DNA from: Anaerolineae bacterium
GTDB lineage: Bacteria; Chloroflexota; Anaerolineae; JAADDB01
Reading direction: 5' to 3'
Length of the DNA stretch: 44,565 nucleotides
Assembly: GCA_015486895.1 (NCBI GenBank)
Contig: WFQT01000412.1
Location: 1-44,565 of the forward strand
Numbering within the stretch: the stretch's first letter is position 1; every line of letters begins with the position of its first letter. Positions 32,839 to 40,797 of the stretch are shown piece by piece. Made by a program: the position numbers and the translations under genes. Under the pieces are notes generated by a model. It did not search any database and was not told where the DNA came from. It saw only the letters and a list, made by a program, of their open reading frames with translations.

Positions 32839-33858
32839 TCACATATCAAAGAGATCTTCTTCCCGGATAAGACTATCCTTTGGTATCCTTCGTTTGGTGC
32901 GCTTGCCTAACACATCTTTGATTCGGCTGGCGGGTATCCCCGTTCCTGGTTTTTTGATTCCTATCATGTCGGCGGTAACCACAGCGCCTTGAGGAATTTC
33001 CACCAACGAGACGACACTCTTCTCAAAAATCTTCTTCATCTCCTTCAACCTAAGGGCATTGGCATCCTTATCCACACGTGAGGACAACATCGTCTCGATA
33101 GCACGGATCCCTTGAACAAGTTCTTCGAATTCTTTCGGTTCCAATGAGTGGCGTGCATCACTACCGTACATCAAACGACTGAACGTCAGGTGCTTCTCGA
33201 TAACAGACGCACCCAAAACGACCGCCGCCAGCGAGGCATAAGGCGTCAGCGTATGGTCAGAAAGCCCCACAGGCAGTTTGTACCGTCCTCGCATCTCCAG
33301 CATCACGTTTAACCCTGCTTCCTCATACGGGCAAGGGTACTCTGATGTACATTGCAGCACCGTCAGTCGGTCGTGGTAACGCAGTATGGTGTTGACAGCC
33401 TCGTCCAGTTCGGCCCATGAGCTCATGCCTGATGAGAGCAACACTGGTTTACCTGTCTGGGCAATCACCTCCAAAAGGGGCAGGTTACTCACTTCACCTG
33501 ATGGTATCTTGTAGCGGCCTACACCCACATCCTCTAACAGTTCGACAGCTTCAATCGAGAAGGGCGACGAGAGGAATTCAACACCATGGGCCTCACAATG
33601 CGCTTTCAGAGTCTTCCATTGATCTCGATTAAAAGCCGTACGCTCGAAATAATCATAACGCGGCTCACCTTTGAAATAAGGTGGCATGGGAGCATCACGC
33701 AACGTTTCCGCGGCAGCGATATGGGTTTGGAATTTGACAGCGTCTACGCCACAGCTTGCAGCCACTTCGATTAGCTTTTTGGCATTACCAAAGCTGCCGT
33801 CATGGACGGAGCCAACCTCGGCAACGACAGAAACTTGATTCAAGTTCTCGTCATTCAT
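32839..33858 (-). CDS. neuB: NeuB-family nonulosonic acid synthase with C-terminal SAF domain
   Basis: A 339-residue canonical NeuB. The TIM-barrel part has QVSVVAEVGSVHDGSFGNAK, CGVDAVKFQTHIAAAETLR, GRYKIPSGEVSNLPLLEVI, PVLLSSGMSSWAELDEAVN, LQCTSEYPCPYEEAGLN and LPVGLSDHTLTPYASLAAVV. From about residue 275 the SAF (antifreeze-like) domain follows: SVVSLVEIPQGAVVTADMIG and IKKPGTGIPASRIKDVLG. That domain contributes to the substrate site of the neighbouring subunit in the dimer. With NeuC and NeuA copy 2 downstream, the product is most likely Neu5Ac or a close analogue. No LegB/LegC or PseB/PseC type genes are nearby to suggest a dideoxy sugar. The ATG overlaps the upstream oxidoreductase stop (ATGA). 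Confidence 0.92.
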   Translation of the reverse strand: MNDENLNQVSVVAEVGSVHDGSFGNAKKLIEVAASCGVDAVKFQTHIAAAETLRDAPMPPYFKGEPRYDYFERTAFNRDQWKTLKAHCEAHGVEFLSSPFSIEAVELLEDVGVGRYKIPSGEVSNLPLLEVIAQTGKPVLLSSGMSSWAELDEAVNTILRYHDRLTVLQCTSEYPCPYEEAGLNVMLEMRGRYKLPVGLSDHTLTPYASLAAVVLGASVIEKHLTFSRLMYGSDARHSLEPKEFEELVQGIRAIETMLSSRVDKDANALRLKEMKKIFEKSVVSLVEIPQGAVVTADMIGIKKPGTGIPASRIKDVLGKRTKRRIPKDSLIREEDLFDM

Positions 33859-34922
33859 AGGCCACCTTCGATCTGCTCAATCAACTGCATCGTCTTGACA
33901 GCATCATTGAGATCAGAGGCTGGATACGGCAGTGTTTCCCCCAAAGCCAGTGCCTTGACAAAGGTCTGGTCCTGAACATAGAGTCCAGGCTTATATTGTC
34001 GATCAATCGGATCCACAGGTATAGAAAACCTCCTCTTTCCCCGGTAAATTTCACCGCTTGTATTGCCAGCGAGCGAGATTTCAACGCGAACGCCATCCCC
34101 GTATAACTTGATACTCCAGCTACCACCTGCGTGCCAGTGCGCGACAAAAGTACCCAGGCAGCCACTGCTCAAGCGCATGATCGCTGTAAAACTATCGCCA
34201 TTGCGTTCCTCCCAAGAATTCTTGAAGCCGCAGAATCCGTCGACTTCACCTCCTATACAGCGGAAGAGGTCAATACAATGGATGCTGTTTCCAACAAACC
34301 ACAGATCATAGAGTCGCGGATCAAAGCGTCCCTCCGTCCGAATCCGGCGAATCGCCTCCGGTGCTTCTATAACAATTCCGATCAACGGACCTTCTTGTAA
34401 AATGGCAGACAACCCTTGATGGAGTACAGACAAAAAGCGCCGGTTGACACCAACCATATTGAGGCAATGATTCTCGTTAGCCAAGGTGGCCAAACGAGCG
34501 GTCTTGTCTGAGGTAAAACCAGCAGGTTTCTCAATCAAACAGGGAATGCGCCGTGTCAAGCATTCGGCGGCAACCGACACAGTCTCAAAATGGCTGACCG
34601 CCACAATAACGCCATCTGGTCGTGTAACGTCCAACATAATGCGGTAATCATCAAATGTCTGAGCGACGCGATACTGCTGCGCCAACGCGGTAATATCGGA
34701 GTTACCGCGATTACATATGCCAACCAGATCGACGTTTGCCATCGCCGATAGCACTTCCAAATGTCGCCGTGCATGTCTGCCAGCGCCAGCAACAGCAATG
34801 CGTACCTGAGGCAATCGTTCACTAAGCGAGCGGTATTGAGCGAGAATGGCTTCCGTATGATCTCGTACATTCAAGAAGCGACGCACAAACCGTCGGCCCT
34901 GACCAAGATACTTTCTAATCAC
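33855..34922 (-). CDS. Gfo/Idh/MocA-family oxidoreductase
   Basis: A 355-residue protein with a basic N-terminal extension of about 38 residues before RIAVAGAGRHARRHLEVLSAM, an NAD(P)-binding segment in which GxGxxG is modified to GAGRHAR. PDGVIVAVSHFETVSVAAEC and IPCLIEKPAGFTSDKTARLA hold the EKP motif. In the second half LYDLWFVGNSIHCIDLFRCI is placed where the catalytic region lies. Start and stop overlap both neighbours by ATGA. It is the second of two consecutive, divergent family members, which may catalyse successive oxidation and reduction steps on one sugar. The substrate is unknown. Confidence 0.85.
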   Translation of the reverse strand: MIRKYLGQGRRFVRRFLNVRDHTEAILAQYRSLSERLPQVRIAVAGAGRHARRHLEVLSAMANVDLVGICNRGNSDITALAQQYRVAQTFDDYRIMLDVTRPDGVIVAVSHFETVSVAAECLTRRIPCLIEKPAGFTSDKTARLATLANENHCLNMVGVNRRFLSVLHQGLSAILQEGPLIGIVIEAPEAIRRIRTEGRFDPRLYDLWFVGNSIHCIDLFRCIGGEVDGFCGFKNSWEERNGDSFTAIMRLSSGCLGTFVAHWHAGGSWSIKLYGDGVRVEISLAGNTSGEIYRGKRRFSIPVDPIDRQYKPGLYVQDQTFVKALALGETLPYPASDLNDAVKTMQLIEQIEGGL

Positions 34923-36076
34923 GGGAAAGGCAACTCCAGTTCGGCATCTGCGCCCTGTAGCGGTAGGGAAACTTGCTCATGTTGACGTTCATCGGATAGA
35001 TGTATCGCCATCACCGCTTCCAACGCCGCCACACCTTCTTCCGCACCACAAGAGGGCACTCGGTCTGATAACATTTCAGTTGCAACTTTTGCAAACAAAC
35101 CTGCAGGCTTCATCTCATCTGAGAAGCGAAAAGTCTGACGGCTGAACACCGCATTGATCAAGTGCCACTCTCCTTGTCTCTCATCTACCTCGATACGGCC
35201 AGCAGTACCTCGCAAGACCAAGAACTTGCCTCTTCGGTTCAAGTCATCAGACACATCCAAATAACCACGTACACCATTTTCCAGGCCAATCAAGGCGTAA
35301 CCGCCAGGATCTTGAAATTGGGGGCCACGCTTGTTAGGCCTGTGTACTTTGTCCAGAAATCCGATAACCCATGCAATCCTGCTATCCGCCAGATAAGCGA
35401 TCAAATCCAGGAAATGAACCCCCACCATCGCCAGACCACCTGGCCCAGGTACCACGTACACCTGACGCAGCGTTCCTACATAACCGTGCTCAACACAACG
35501 CCTGATGGCAGCATAGTCATTAGACCAACGCCGACTATGATTGACAGCGATTTTGACTCCTCTCTCGCGGCACAAGTCAGCTAACTGACGTGCCGCGAGC
35601 ACCTGGTTGCCGATCGGCTTTTCCACAATCAACCGCTTCACACCTGCTTCGATAGCGAGATTGGCAATCTCTACGTGAGACGTCGTGTTGGTGGCTACGC
35701 AGATTAAATCTACTTCTTCAGCATGCAATAACTCGCGAGTATCTCTGTAGAATCTTGTTTTCGGCAAATCCACCTGTTGACGCAGTCTTATTATAGCGTC
35801 CGGGTTACGATCCGCCACAGCTACAATCTCGGCTTGGCGTATTCTCTGAAGTCCCAAACACTGATCACGTCCCATTGCGCCGGCGCCTATCACTGCGACA
35901 CGATACTGAGAACCTGAATCTTTCAATGAAATCACATCGGATGCTGCCTGCGACCGAACAATAGTTGCCAGTTTCCGCTTGTGCCTGATCTGTCTAGCGT
36001 GGAAAATCAACGTCCTGATTCTTTGCTTCACCTGACATCCTCGCCTTTGTTTTCGAACAAGTTGCCAACTGCACAT
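34919..36076 (-). CDS. Gfo/Idh/MocA-family oxidoreductase
   Basis: A 385-residue protein with a long N-terminal extension of about 57 residues (basic, MCSWQLVRKQRRGCQVKQRI) before the Rossmann start YRVAVIGAGAMGRDQCLGL. VDLICVATNTTSHVEIANLA and VKRLIVEKPIGNQVLAARQL, with EKP, follow, then GVKIAVNHSRRWSNDYAAIR. PGPGGLAMVGVHFLDLIAYL forms the active-site region. The C-terminal part ends in KPAGLFAKVATEMLS. The true start could lie later within the extension. It follows a GT4 by four bases and overlaps the next oxidoreductase. A role in making an unusual sugar for the nearby NeuB/NeuC/NeuA set is probable but unproven. Confidence 0.85.
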   Translation of the reverse strand: MCSWQLVRKQRRGCQVKQRIRTLIFHARQIRHKRKLATIVRSQAASDVISLKDSGSQYRVAVIGAGAMGRDQCLGLQRIRQAEIVAVADRNPDAIIRLRQQVDLPKTRFYRDTRELLHAEEVDLICVATNTTSHVEIANLAIEAGVKRLIVEKPIGNQVLAARQLADLCRERGVKIAVNHSRRWSNDYAAIRRCVEHGYVGTLRQVYVVPGPGGLAMVGVHFLDLIAYLADSRIAWVIGFLDKVHRPNKRGPQFQDPGGYALIGLENGVRGYLDVSDDLNRRGKFLVLRGTAGRIEVDERQGEWHLINAVFSRQTFRFSDEMKPAGLFAKVATEMLSDRVPSCGAEEGVAALEAVMAIHLSDERQHEQVSLPLQGADAELELPFP

Positions 36077-36080
36077 TTAC

Positions 36081-37382
36081 CTAAAAAACTTGAGTTGCTG
36101 AATGTTGGACAGCAATCTGCTCTAGCTCTGAAACAATGCGTCCGCAAACCTTGGCTGCATCCAGCTTCGTCTCGTACGTTTCACGAGCACGGCGTCCTAA
36201 TCTACGTCGCAGATCTGTATCGCGCAAGGCCCGCACAACCTGTCTGGCCAGATCAGCGCCATTGTCAGCTAACAAGGCATTATCCTCGTGAACGAGCTCC
36301 GGCATCCCCAGGGCATTTGACGTGTGGGAAACAACACAGCAGCCGTAAGAGAACCCTTCGGCCACGCGGGTTCGGAAACCCAATGCGTCTGGGGTGGGTA
36401 CAAGCAGCACGTCGCTTCCAAGGAATTCCGCTGGCGCATCTTCAACAAAGCCACGTATCCGCACAGAAGGACGGGTCAACTTATCCTTAACGGCAGGAAG
36501 CAGTTCACCCGTACCGACAATATCTAATTGAAAACCCTCCACCCCTAGTTCCTGCTCAAGTATAGGTAAAATCTCAAATGCCAACAGATTAAGGGCAGGA
36601 CGGTTAATTAAGCTATCTAAACGCCCAATGAACAAAATAACGGGCTTCTTCTTGTCTAGCTGATAAGCCTGGCGCATTTCCTGCCACCGCGAACCGATGT
36701 GATCCACAACAGGGTTCGGCAGGTAAAAACATTGCTTGACACCTTGCTGGCGTAGCCAGGTTGCATGGTGAGCAGCATGTTCAACAACCCGCTCCGACGT
36801 GCGAATAACCTCAAGTTCTATCCGCTCCAACGATCGATCAGACAACTGCACAAGCACGGTATTCACCCACGCGCGCCAACCGTTCGTCTGAGTGGATCGC
36901 CGCCTCACAGCATTGTGCAAATGGTTCAAATTCACCAATGCGGTTAGCCTGGGTGGTGCTGAAGGCAGCTCCGCCACAACCGCTGCAGCCGGAAAGTCGT
37001 AAACATAAAGTGCATCCGGCCGTTCCATCGCAATGACGTCTGCGAGGAAGGGTGCAACGGCAACTTGGGGGAAATAGTCGCTCGCGCGCGGTAGGAAAGC
37101 CCGCCGAAATGCCAGCGCGTATTTCTCAAGCCGAGACATAGGCCGTTTTCTCGATAGTGGTGGCGCTTGCTCATCCAGATCGTACACACGAATCCCCAAT
37201 TGTTCAAGAAACGTCCGTGCCTCATCGCGATAAAGGTCATAACGCCACCGGTGAAACGTACAGACAGAAACGTCATGTCCCCGGTCCAATAGCGCCTTCA
37301 CGACAGCCCATGCTATCACCGGATTACCCGAGCTGGCTTTGGGGTATGGTAAGATGCCTGAAACAACTACAAGTGCTCGCAT
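36081..37382 (-). CDS. Family 4 glycosyltransferase
   Basis: A 433-residue GT-B protein. RALVVVSGILPYPKASSGNP is the N-terminal start and GHDVSVCTFHRWRYDLYRDE follows. The donor domain has CFYLPNPVVDHIGSRWQEM, KKPVILFIGRLDSLINRPAL, FQLDIVGTGELLPAVKDKL and SDVLLVPTPDALGFRTRVAE, then GFSYGCCVVSHTSNALGMPE. The usual EX7E motif is changed to a PDALGFRTRVAEGF form, as in a subgroup of GT4s with an uncertain catalytic Glu. It begins 46 bases after the asparagine-synthetase-like gene. Donor sugar unknown. Confidence 0.85.
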   Translation of the reverse strand: MRALVVVSGILPYPKASSGNPVIAWAVVKALLDRGHDVSVCTFHRWRYDLYRDEARTFLEQLGIRVYDLDEQAPPLSRKRPMSRLEKYALAFRRAFLPRASDYFPQVAVAPFLADVIAMERPDALYVYDFPAAAVVAELPSAPPRLTALVNLNHLHNAVRRRSTQTNGWRAWVNTVLVQLSDRSLERIELEVIRTSERVVEHAAHHATWLRQQGVKQCFYLPNPVVDHIGSRWQEMRQAYQLDKKKPVILFIGRLDSLINRPALNLLAFEILPILEQELGVEGFQLDIVGTGELLPAVKDKLTRPSVRIRGFVEDAPAEFLGSDVLLVPTPDALGFRTRVAEGFSYGCCVVSHTSNALGMPELVHEDNALLADNGADLARQVVRALRDTDLRRRLGRRARETYETKLDAAKVCGRIVSELEQIAVQHSATQVF

Positions 37383-37428
37383 ATTCAGATTCTCACGTTG
37401 ATATTTTCTCGGTCAATATTTGCCGATT

Positions 37429-39093
37429 CTAGAGGAGAGCTGTTTCCAATACTATTGATTCCTGCTCCATAATTTTGATGAGATGATAGAGGTGGATTTC
37501 CTGCATAGGATATTCATACCTTGATTCAATAACACCCAACTTTGCACGAAGACCTAAAATGCGCTGACCTAAATCGTCATGTTCTAATTGATCGAAGAAA
37601 GGCGATCGAAACCAACGCTGGTAATTCGAAGGGTCTTTTATATTCCATTTTATACGAGTAGGGTCAAATTCAGAAAATCGATGCCGTAATGGAGCCTTGA
37701 TATCGAAATAATCGCGCCTCTTTATGTGGCTATTTACATGAAGCGCAAGAGGTGAGATATAGGGAAGCATCCCCTTTATCGAGAAGTACCTGGCAGAAAT
37801 GACCCACGCCATTGTTTCCCCGGATGTACAATAATTCACGTAGCGTTGGAGAACAAACTTCTTATATGGAAAAGCTTGCATACAATCAAATTCCGGCCCA
37901 AAATACCGCGTAAATCTATCTAAATATTTAAATCTCTCTCTTTCAAATGAATGAATCATCACAAATCTAGTCAAATATTTACCGATAGTTCGTCGAACTC
38001 TGGTTCTAAAACTAACAGGCGATGATTGAACAAGATGAGCAATGTCATCTATTACACGAGTGCTATGAGAGCCTTTCCTCAGAAAAAATATTTGATGAAG
38101 ACCCCAATCCCACATATTATCAGCACTTTGTCCACTTAGTAGCACTTGCGCATCCGAGTGACTCGCTAACGAATAACAAAATATAGCAAAGAAGGCACTA
38201 AACGGATTATAGTCAACAAAGTGCCGATAATAACGATTGAAACCATCCACATCTGAAAAATCTAACGTAACATTGGGATATTTCTTTTTTAATTGCTGCG
38301 CCGCTTTTGCGCCCGCCACGCGTTCTCGTTTTCGCTGAAGGTCAGCATAGGGCTCTTTGTAGTCCACGGTAAGCAGTTGGCTTACTTTTTCATTATACAA
38401 AGATGCCAAGCCATGACTGTCAGGCCCACCAGAATACGCCACATCAAAGGAATTATAATGGTCTTTATAACAAGCAACTGCCTTTAAGTAGTCATCTATA
38501 TCATACTGTGGGGGGTTAGCGGAATCTATCGTATGAAATCCAGGAAACGCCTGCATTATCAGAGTGATCCCCTCTGGACGAAATGCATAAAGTGCATATG
38601 GTTTAAGATGCCAGAGGTTCTGAAAAAGCGTCTTGGGATATTGACAGGAGCCGCGCCGAAGAAAATATTCTAAGTTATCTCGAGAGAGCTCCACCTGATC
38701 TAGCTTTTTCAGGATCGCTTGCCAGGATGTATCAATTACAATTCCTCTTGAATTCCGCCCACAATAGACAGGAACGTCAATCTCACCAGAAGTATAGATA
38801 TATGACACTACCCCACCTTGTTCAACTATCACTATATATGAGCCGATTAATTCGGTCAGCCGGTGAACTTCCTCTACCAAATCCTGTGAAGTGCAGAACT
38901 TCCTAATTACATCAATCATTTGGGCATCTATAGGTACAAAAACACCAAGGCTTCTATAATCCGCCATGAAATCGATGCTTCCAAGGATAGTAACTGCAAT
39001 AGAGTCGCATACAGTCTTCAGTAATGGAGTAGAACAAGATGTTATAACACCCTCATTGTTTATTTGGACATGAAACTTCGATTCATTCGCCAT
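37429..39093 (-). CDS. Divergent asparagine-synthetase-like ATP-dependent ligase without the glutaminase Cys
   Basis: A 554-residue protein with a good ribosome binding site (AGGA four bases before the ATG). The N-terminal about 200 residues are a degenerate amidotransferase-like region: the chain starts MANESKFHVQ, with no Cys2, and only GSYIVIVEQGGVVSYIYTSG recalls the AsnB beta sheet. The synthetase half has the pyrophosphate loop YSGGPDSHGLASL at 220-232, VLLSGQSADNMWDWGLHQI (the AsnB GDGxDE region, altered) and GMLPYISPLALHVN. It cannot use glutamine by the classical route, so it may form an amide with another amine, like beta-lactam or lasso-peptide synthetases, or may act on a sugar acid. 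The gene is visibly richer in A+T than its neighbours, suggesting recent transfer. Confidence 0.75.
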   Translation of the reverse strand: MANESKFHVQINNEGVITSCSTPLLKTVCDSIAVTILGSIDFMADYRSLGVFVPIDAQMIDVIRKFCTSQDLVEEVHRLTELIGSYIVIVEQGGVVSYIYTSGEIDVPVYCGRNSRGIVIDTSWQAILKKLDQVELSRDNLEYFLRRGSCQYPKTLFQNLWHLKPYALYAFRPEGITLIMQAFPGFHTIDSANPPQYDIDDYLKAVACYKDHYNSFDVAYSGGPDSHGLASLYNEKVSQLLTVDYKEPYADLQRKRERVAGAKAAQQLKKKYPNVTLDFSDVDGFNRYYRHFVDYNPFSAFFAIFCYSLASHSDAQVLLSGQSADNMWDWGLHQIFFLRKGSHSTRVIDDIAHLVQSSPVSFRTRVRRTIGKYLTRFVMIHSFERERFKYLDRFTRYFGPEFDCMQAFPYKKFVLQRYVNYCTSGETMAWVISARYFSIKGMLPYISPLALHVNSHIKRRDYFDIKAPLRHRFSEFDPTRIKWNIKDPSNYQRWFRSPFFDQLEHDDLGQRILGLRAKLGVIESRYEYPMQEIHLYHLIKIMEQESIVLETALL

Positions 39094-39127
39094 TGCTTCC
39101 TACTCCTCGAACATCGTTTGATTTGTA

Positions 39128-39215
39128 TCAGTTCAGGATTGAACATAGAATCTGATGAACACTCTCGGAATACCTCTCAATAGAATAATTCTCGCGCGCC
39201 ACACGCCAGCCAGGG
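39128..39215 (-). pseudogene. C-terminal tail of a GT4, remnant
   Basis: In the frame next to that of the GT2 fragment, the minus strand reads WRVARENYSIERYSESVHQI, then LCSILN and TGA at 39130-39128. This matches the usual last helix of GT4 glycosyltransferases (AREnfSxERyxexvxxly). It begins where the GT2 fragment loses similarity, so a GT2 head and a GT4 tail have been joined out of frame. Confidence 0.55.
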
Positions 39216-39533
39216 ATCGCCCTTACGGATGACGGCCACACTACCACAAGTGCTACCGCCGTCTATGTCTATAACGATGTATTCCAAGTTTGGGTACCCT
39301 TGCAACAACACCGAGCGGATAGTTTCCTCGATGAACTGCGCCTGATTGTACGACGGCGTGACGATGCTCACCCGCAGCCGGGGGCGGCCACCTGCCCTGA
39401 GCAGAGCCGAAGGGTCGGGCATCGTAACCGGCAACTGCGGGCTCTCCCCCGTCCACGGCCAGCCGGTTTTGCCCGGCGGCGGGGGTGGGAGTTCATTCAG
39501 AGTTGGACAGCGCATGGCCCCTTTCCTTTCCAA
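39177..39533 (-). pseudogene. N-terminal fragment of a family 2 glycosyltransferase
   Basis: About 118 codons remain, most probably starting at the ATG at 39515. They contain ELPPPPPGKTGWPWTGESP, followed by RVSIVTPSYNQAQFIEETIR and SVLLQGYPNLEYIVIDIDGG, the start of a GT2 fold. The usual DGGSTDGSxExIRKYEPWLxYWxSE is altered to DGGSTCGSVAVIRKGDPWLA, and the frame then ends CGARELFY and a stop. The metal-binding and acceptor parts are missing. It overlaps the end of the GT4 fragment at 39493-39786 by 41 bases in another frame. The gene is dead, though transcription probably passes through it. Confidence 0.85.
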
Positions 39534-39786
39534 GTTCCCACTCTTCCAGGATCTCTTGATACCAATGCAAATACTTGTTCACTTGCTGCTCCAGGTTGAA
39601 ACGCATACGAGCAGCCTTGGCCGCCTGAGCGCCCATTTCCCTACGCGGTTTATCGTCAGAAAGCATTTGCTCAATCCGAGAAGCCATCGCTTCCGCATTC
39701 CCCGGTGGTACCAGGAACCCAGTCACTCCATGTTCGACCTGCTCTGGGATGCCTCCAACCGCTGTTGCTACCACTGGCGTGCGCAA
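39493..39786 (-). pseudogene. C-terminal fragment of a family 4 glycosyltransferase
   Basis: This is the last about 98 residues of a GT4: RTPVVATAVGGIPEQVEHGV and TGFLVPPGNAEAMASRIEQ continue the donor-binding domain, and QAAKAARMRFNLEQQVNKYL follows. Homologues have EX7E and EALAxGTPVVAT immediately before; here that part is replaced by the end of the HldA gene, whose TAG stop at 39804-39802 is in the same frame. The fragment thus begins only 15 bases after an intact gene, as though the front had been cut off. Confidence 0.85.
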
Positions 39787-39801
39787 GCAAGGGTTCGAGA
39801 A

Positions 39802-40797
39802 CTACACGGACGAAGAGTCAATGAACTCACCGTTCATCAGTTCTTCGCCGGTGACTGTAGCCGTTCCCACCTTTCCCACTACAATACCGGCAGCCTGATT
39901 CGCCAAGCGCGCGGCCTGTTCCAAAGTGGCGCCCGATGCCAAAGCCATCGCTAGTGTGCTGACGACAGTATCGCCAGCTCCCGTAACATCGAAAACGTTT
40001 CGGGCTACAGCCGGGATGTCTATAGTAGTCCGACCCCCGTCCAGGAACAAGGACATGCCTTGCGCTCCACGGGTGATTAGTAGTGCGCTTCCCTCAAGAA
40101 TGACGCACAGTCGTCGGCCAACTTCCAGCAGGTCGGCCTCGCTATGGATTTCGCGGTTCAATGCTTGCTCTGCTTCATGTACGTTGGGCGTGACCACGGT
40201 AGCACCGCGGTACTTAGCATAGTCCGTGCCTTTAGGATCCACAATCATCGGCTTACCAGCGTCCTTCGCCAACTGGATGAAGCGCTCAGCAAGCCTGGAC
40301 GAAATAACCCCCTTAGCATAATCAGAGAGAACACAGGCATCGGCTTCGGCTATCCGTCTCTCGGCCCATTGAAGCAGCATGTCCTCTAGATCAGCCCGCA
40401 AAGGCACCCGCTGCTCAGAGTCCACGCGAACGACGTGTTGGTTGTGGGCAACTATACGGGTTTTAGTTGTGGTGGAACGCTGGTCATCAACAACCAAGCC
40501 GTCGAACTCCACGCCGATTTGCGTAAGTGCGTTGCGAAGTTCTTCGGCCTGATGATCCCGGCCAACCACGCCACCCAGCATCGCTCGACCACCTAGGCCG
40601 ACCACATTGGCGGCTGTGTTAGCTGCTCCACCTGGCAGATAAACCCGGCGGCGGATCTCGACCACAGGTACCGGGGCCTCGGGCGAGATGCGCCGCACTT
40701 CACCCCAGATGTACTCATCCAACATCACATCACCAACGATGAGAACACGCTTGCCGGGGAAGGCAGTTACTATATCGCGTAACGCTTTTTCTCTCAT
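39802..40797 (-). CDS. hldA: D-glycero-beta-D-manno-heptose-7-phosphate kinase (HldA / HldE N-terminal domain type)
   Basis: The ATG at 40797 overlaps the GmhB stop (ATGA), giving 331 residues. It is a ribokinase-type (PfkB) sugar kinase: GKRVLIVGDVMLDEYIWGEV, then RRISPEAPVPVVEIRRR, PGGAANTAANVVGLGG, RVDSEQRVPL, and DVTGAGDTVVSTLAMALASG with the catalytic Asp of the GAGD motif. It would phosphorylate heptose-7-phosphate at O-1, the first committed step after GmhA in ADP-heptose synthesis. The adenylyltransferase half of a standard HldE is not here; it is fused to GmhA at 41363-42457. The last codons SSSV are directly followed by the GT4 fragment. Confidence 0.93.
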   Translation of the reverse strand: MREKALRDIVTAFPGKRVLIVGDVMLDEYIWGEVRRISPEAPVPVVEIRRRVYLPGGAANTAANVVGLGGRAMLGGVVGRDHQAEELRNALTQIGVEFDGLVVDDQRSTTTKTRIVAHNQHVVRVDSEQRVPLRADLEDMLLQWAERRIAEADACVLSDYAKGVISSRLAERFIQLAKDAGKPMIVDPKGTDYAKYRGATVVTPNVHEAEQALNREIHSEADLLEVGRRLCVILEGSALLITRGAQGMSLFLDGGRTTIDIPAVARNVFDVTGAGDTVVSTLAMALASGATLEQAARLANQAAGIVVGKVGTATVTGEELMNGEFIDSSSV

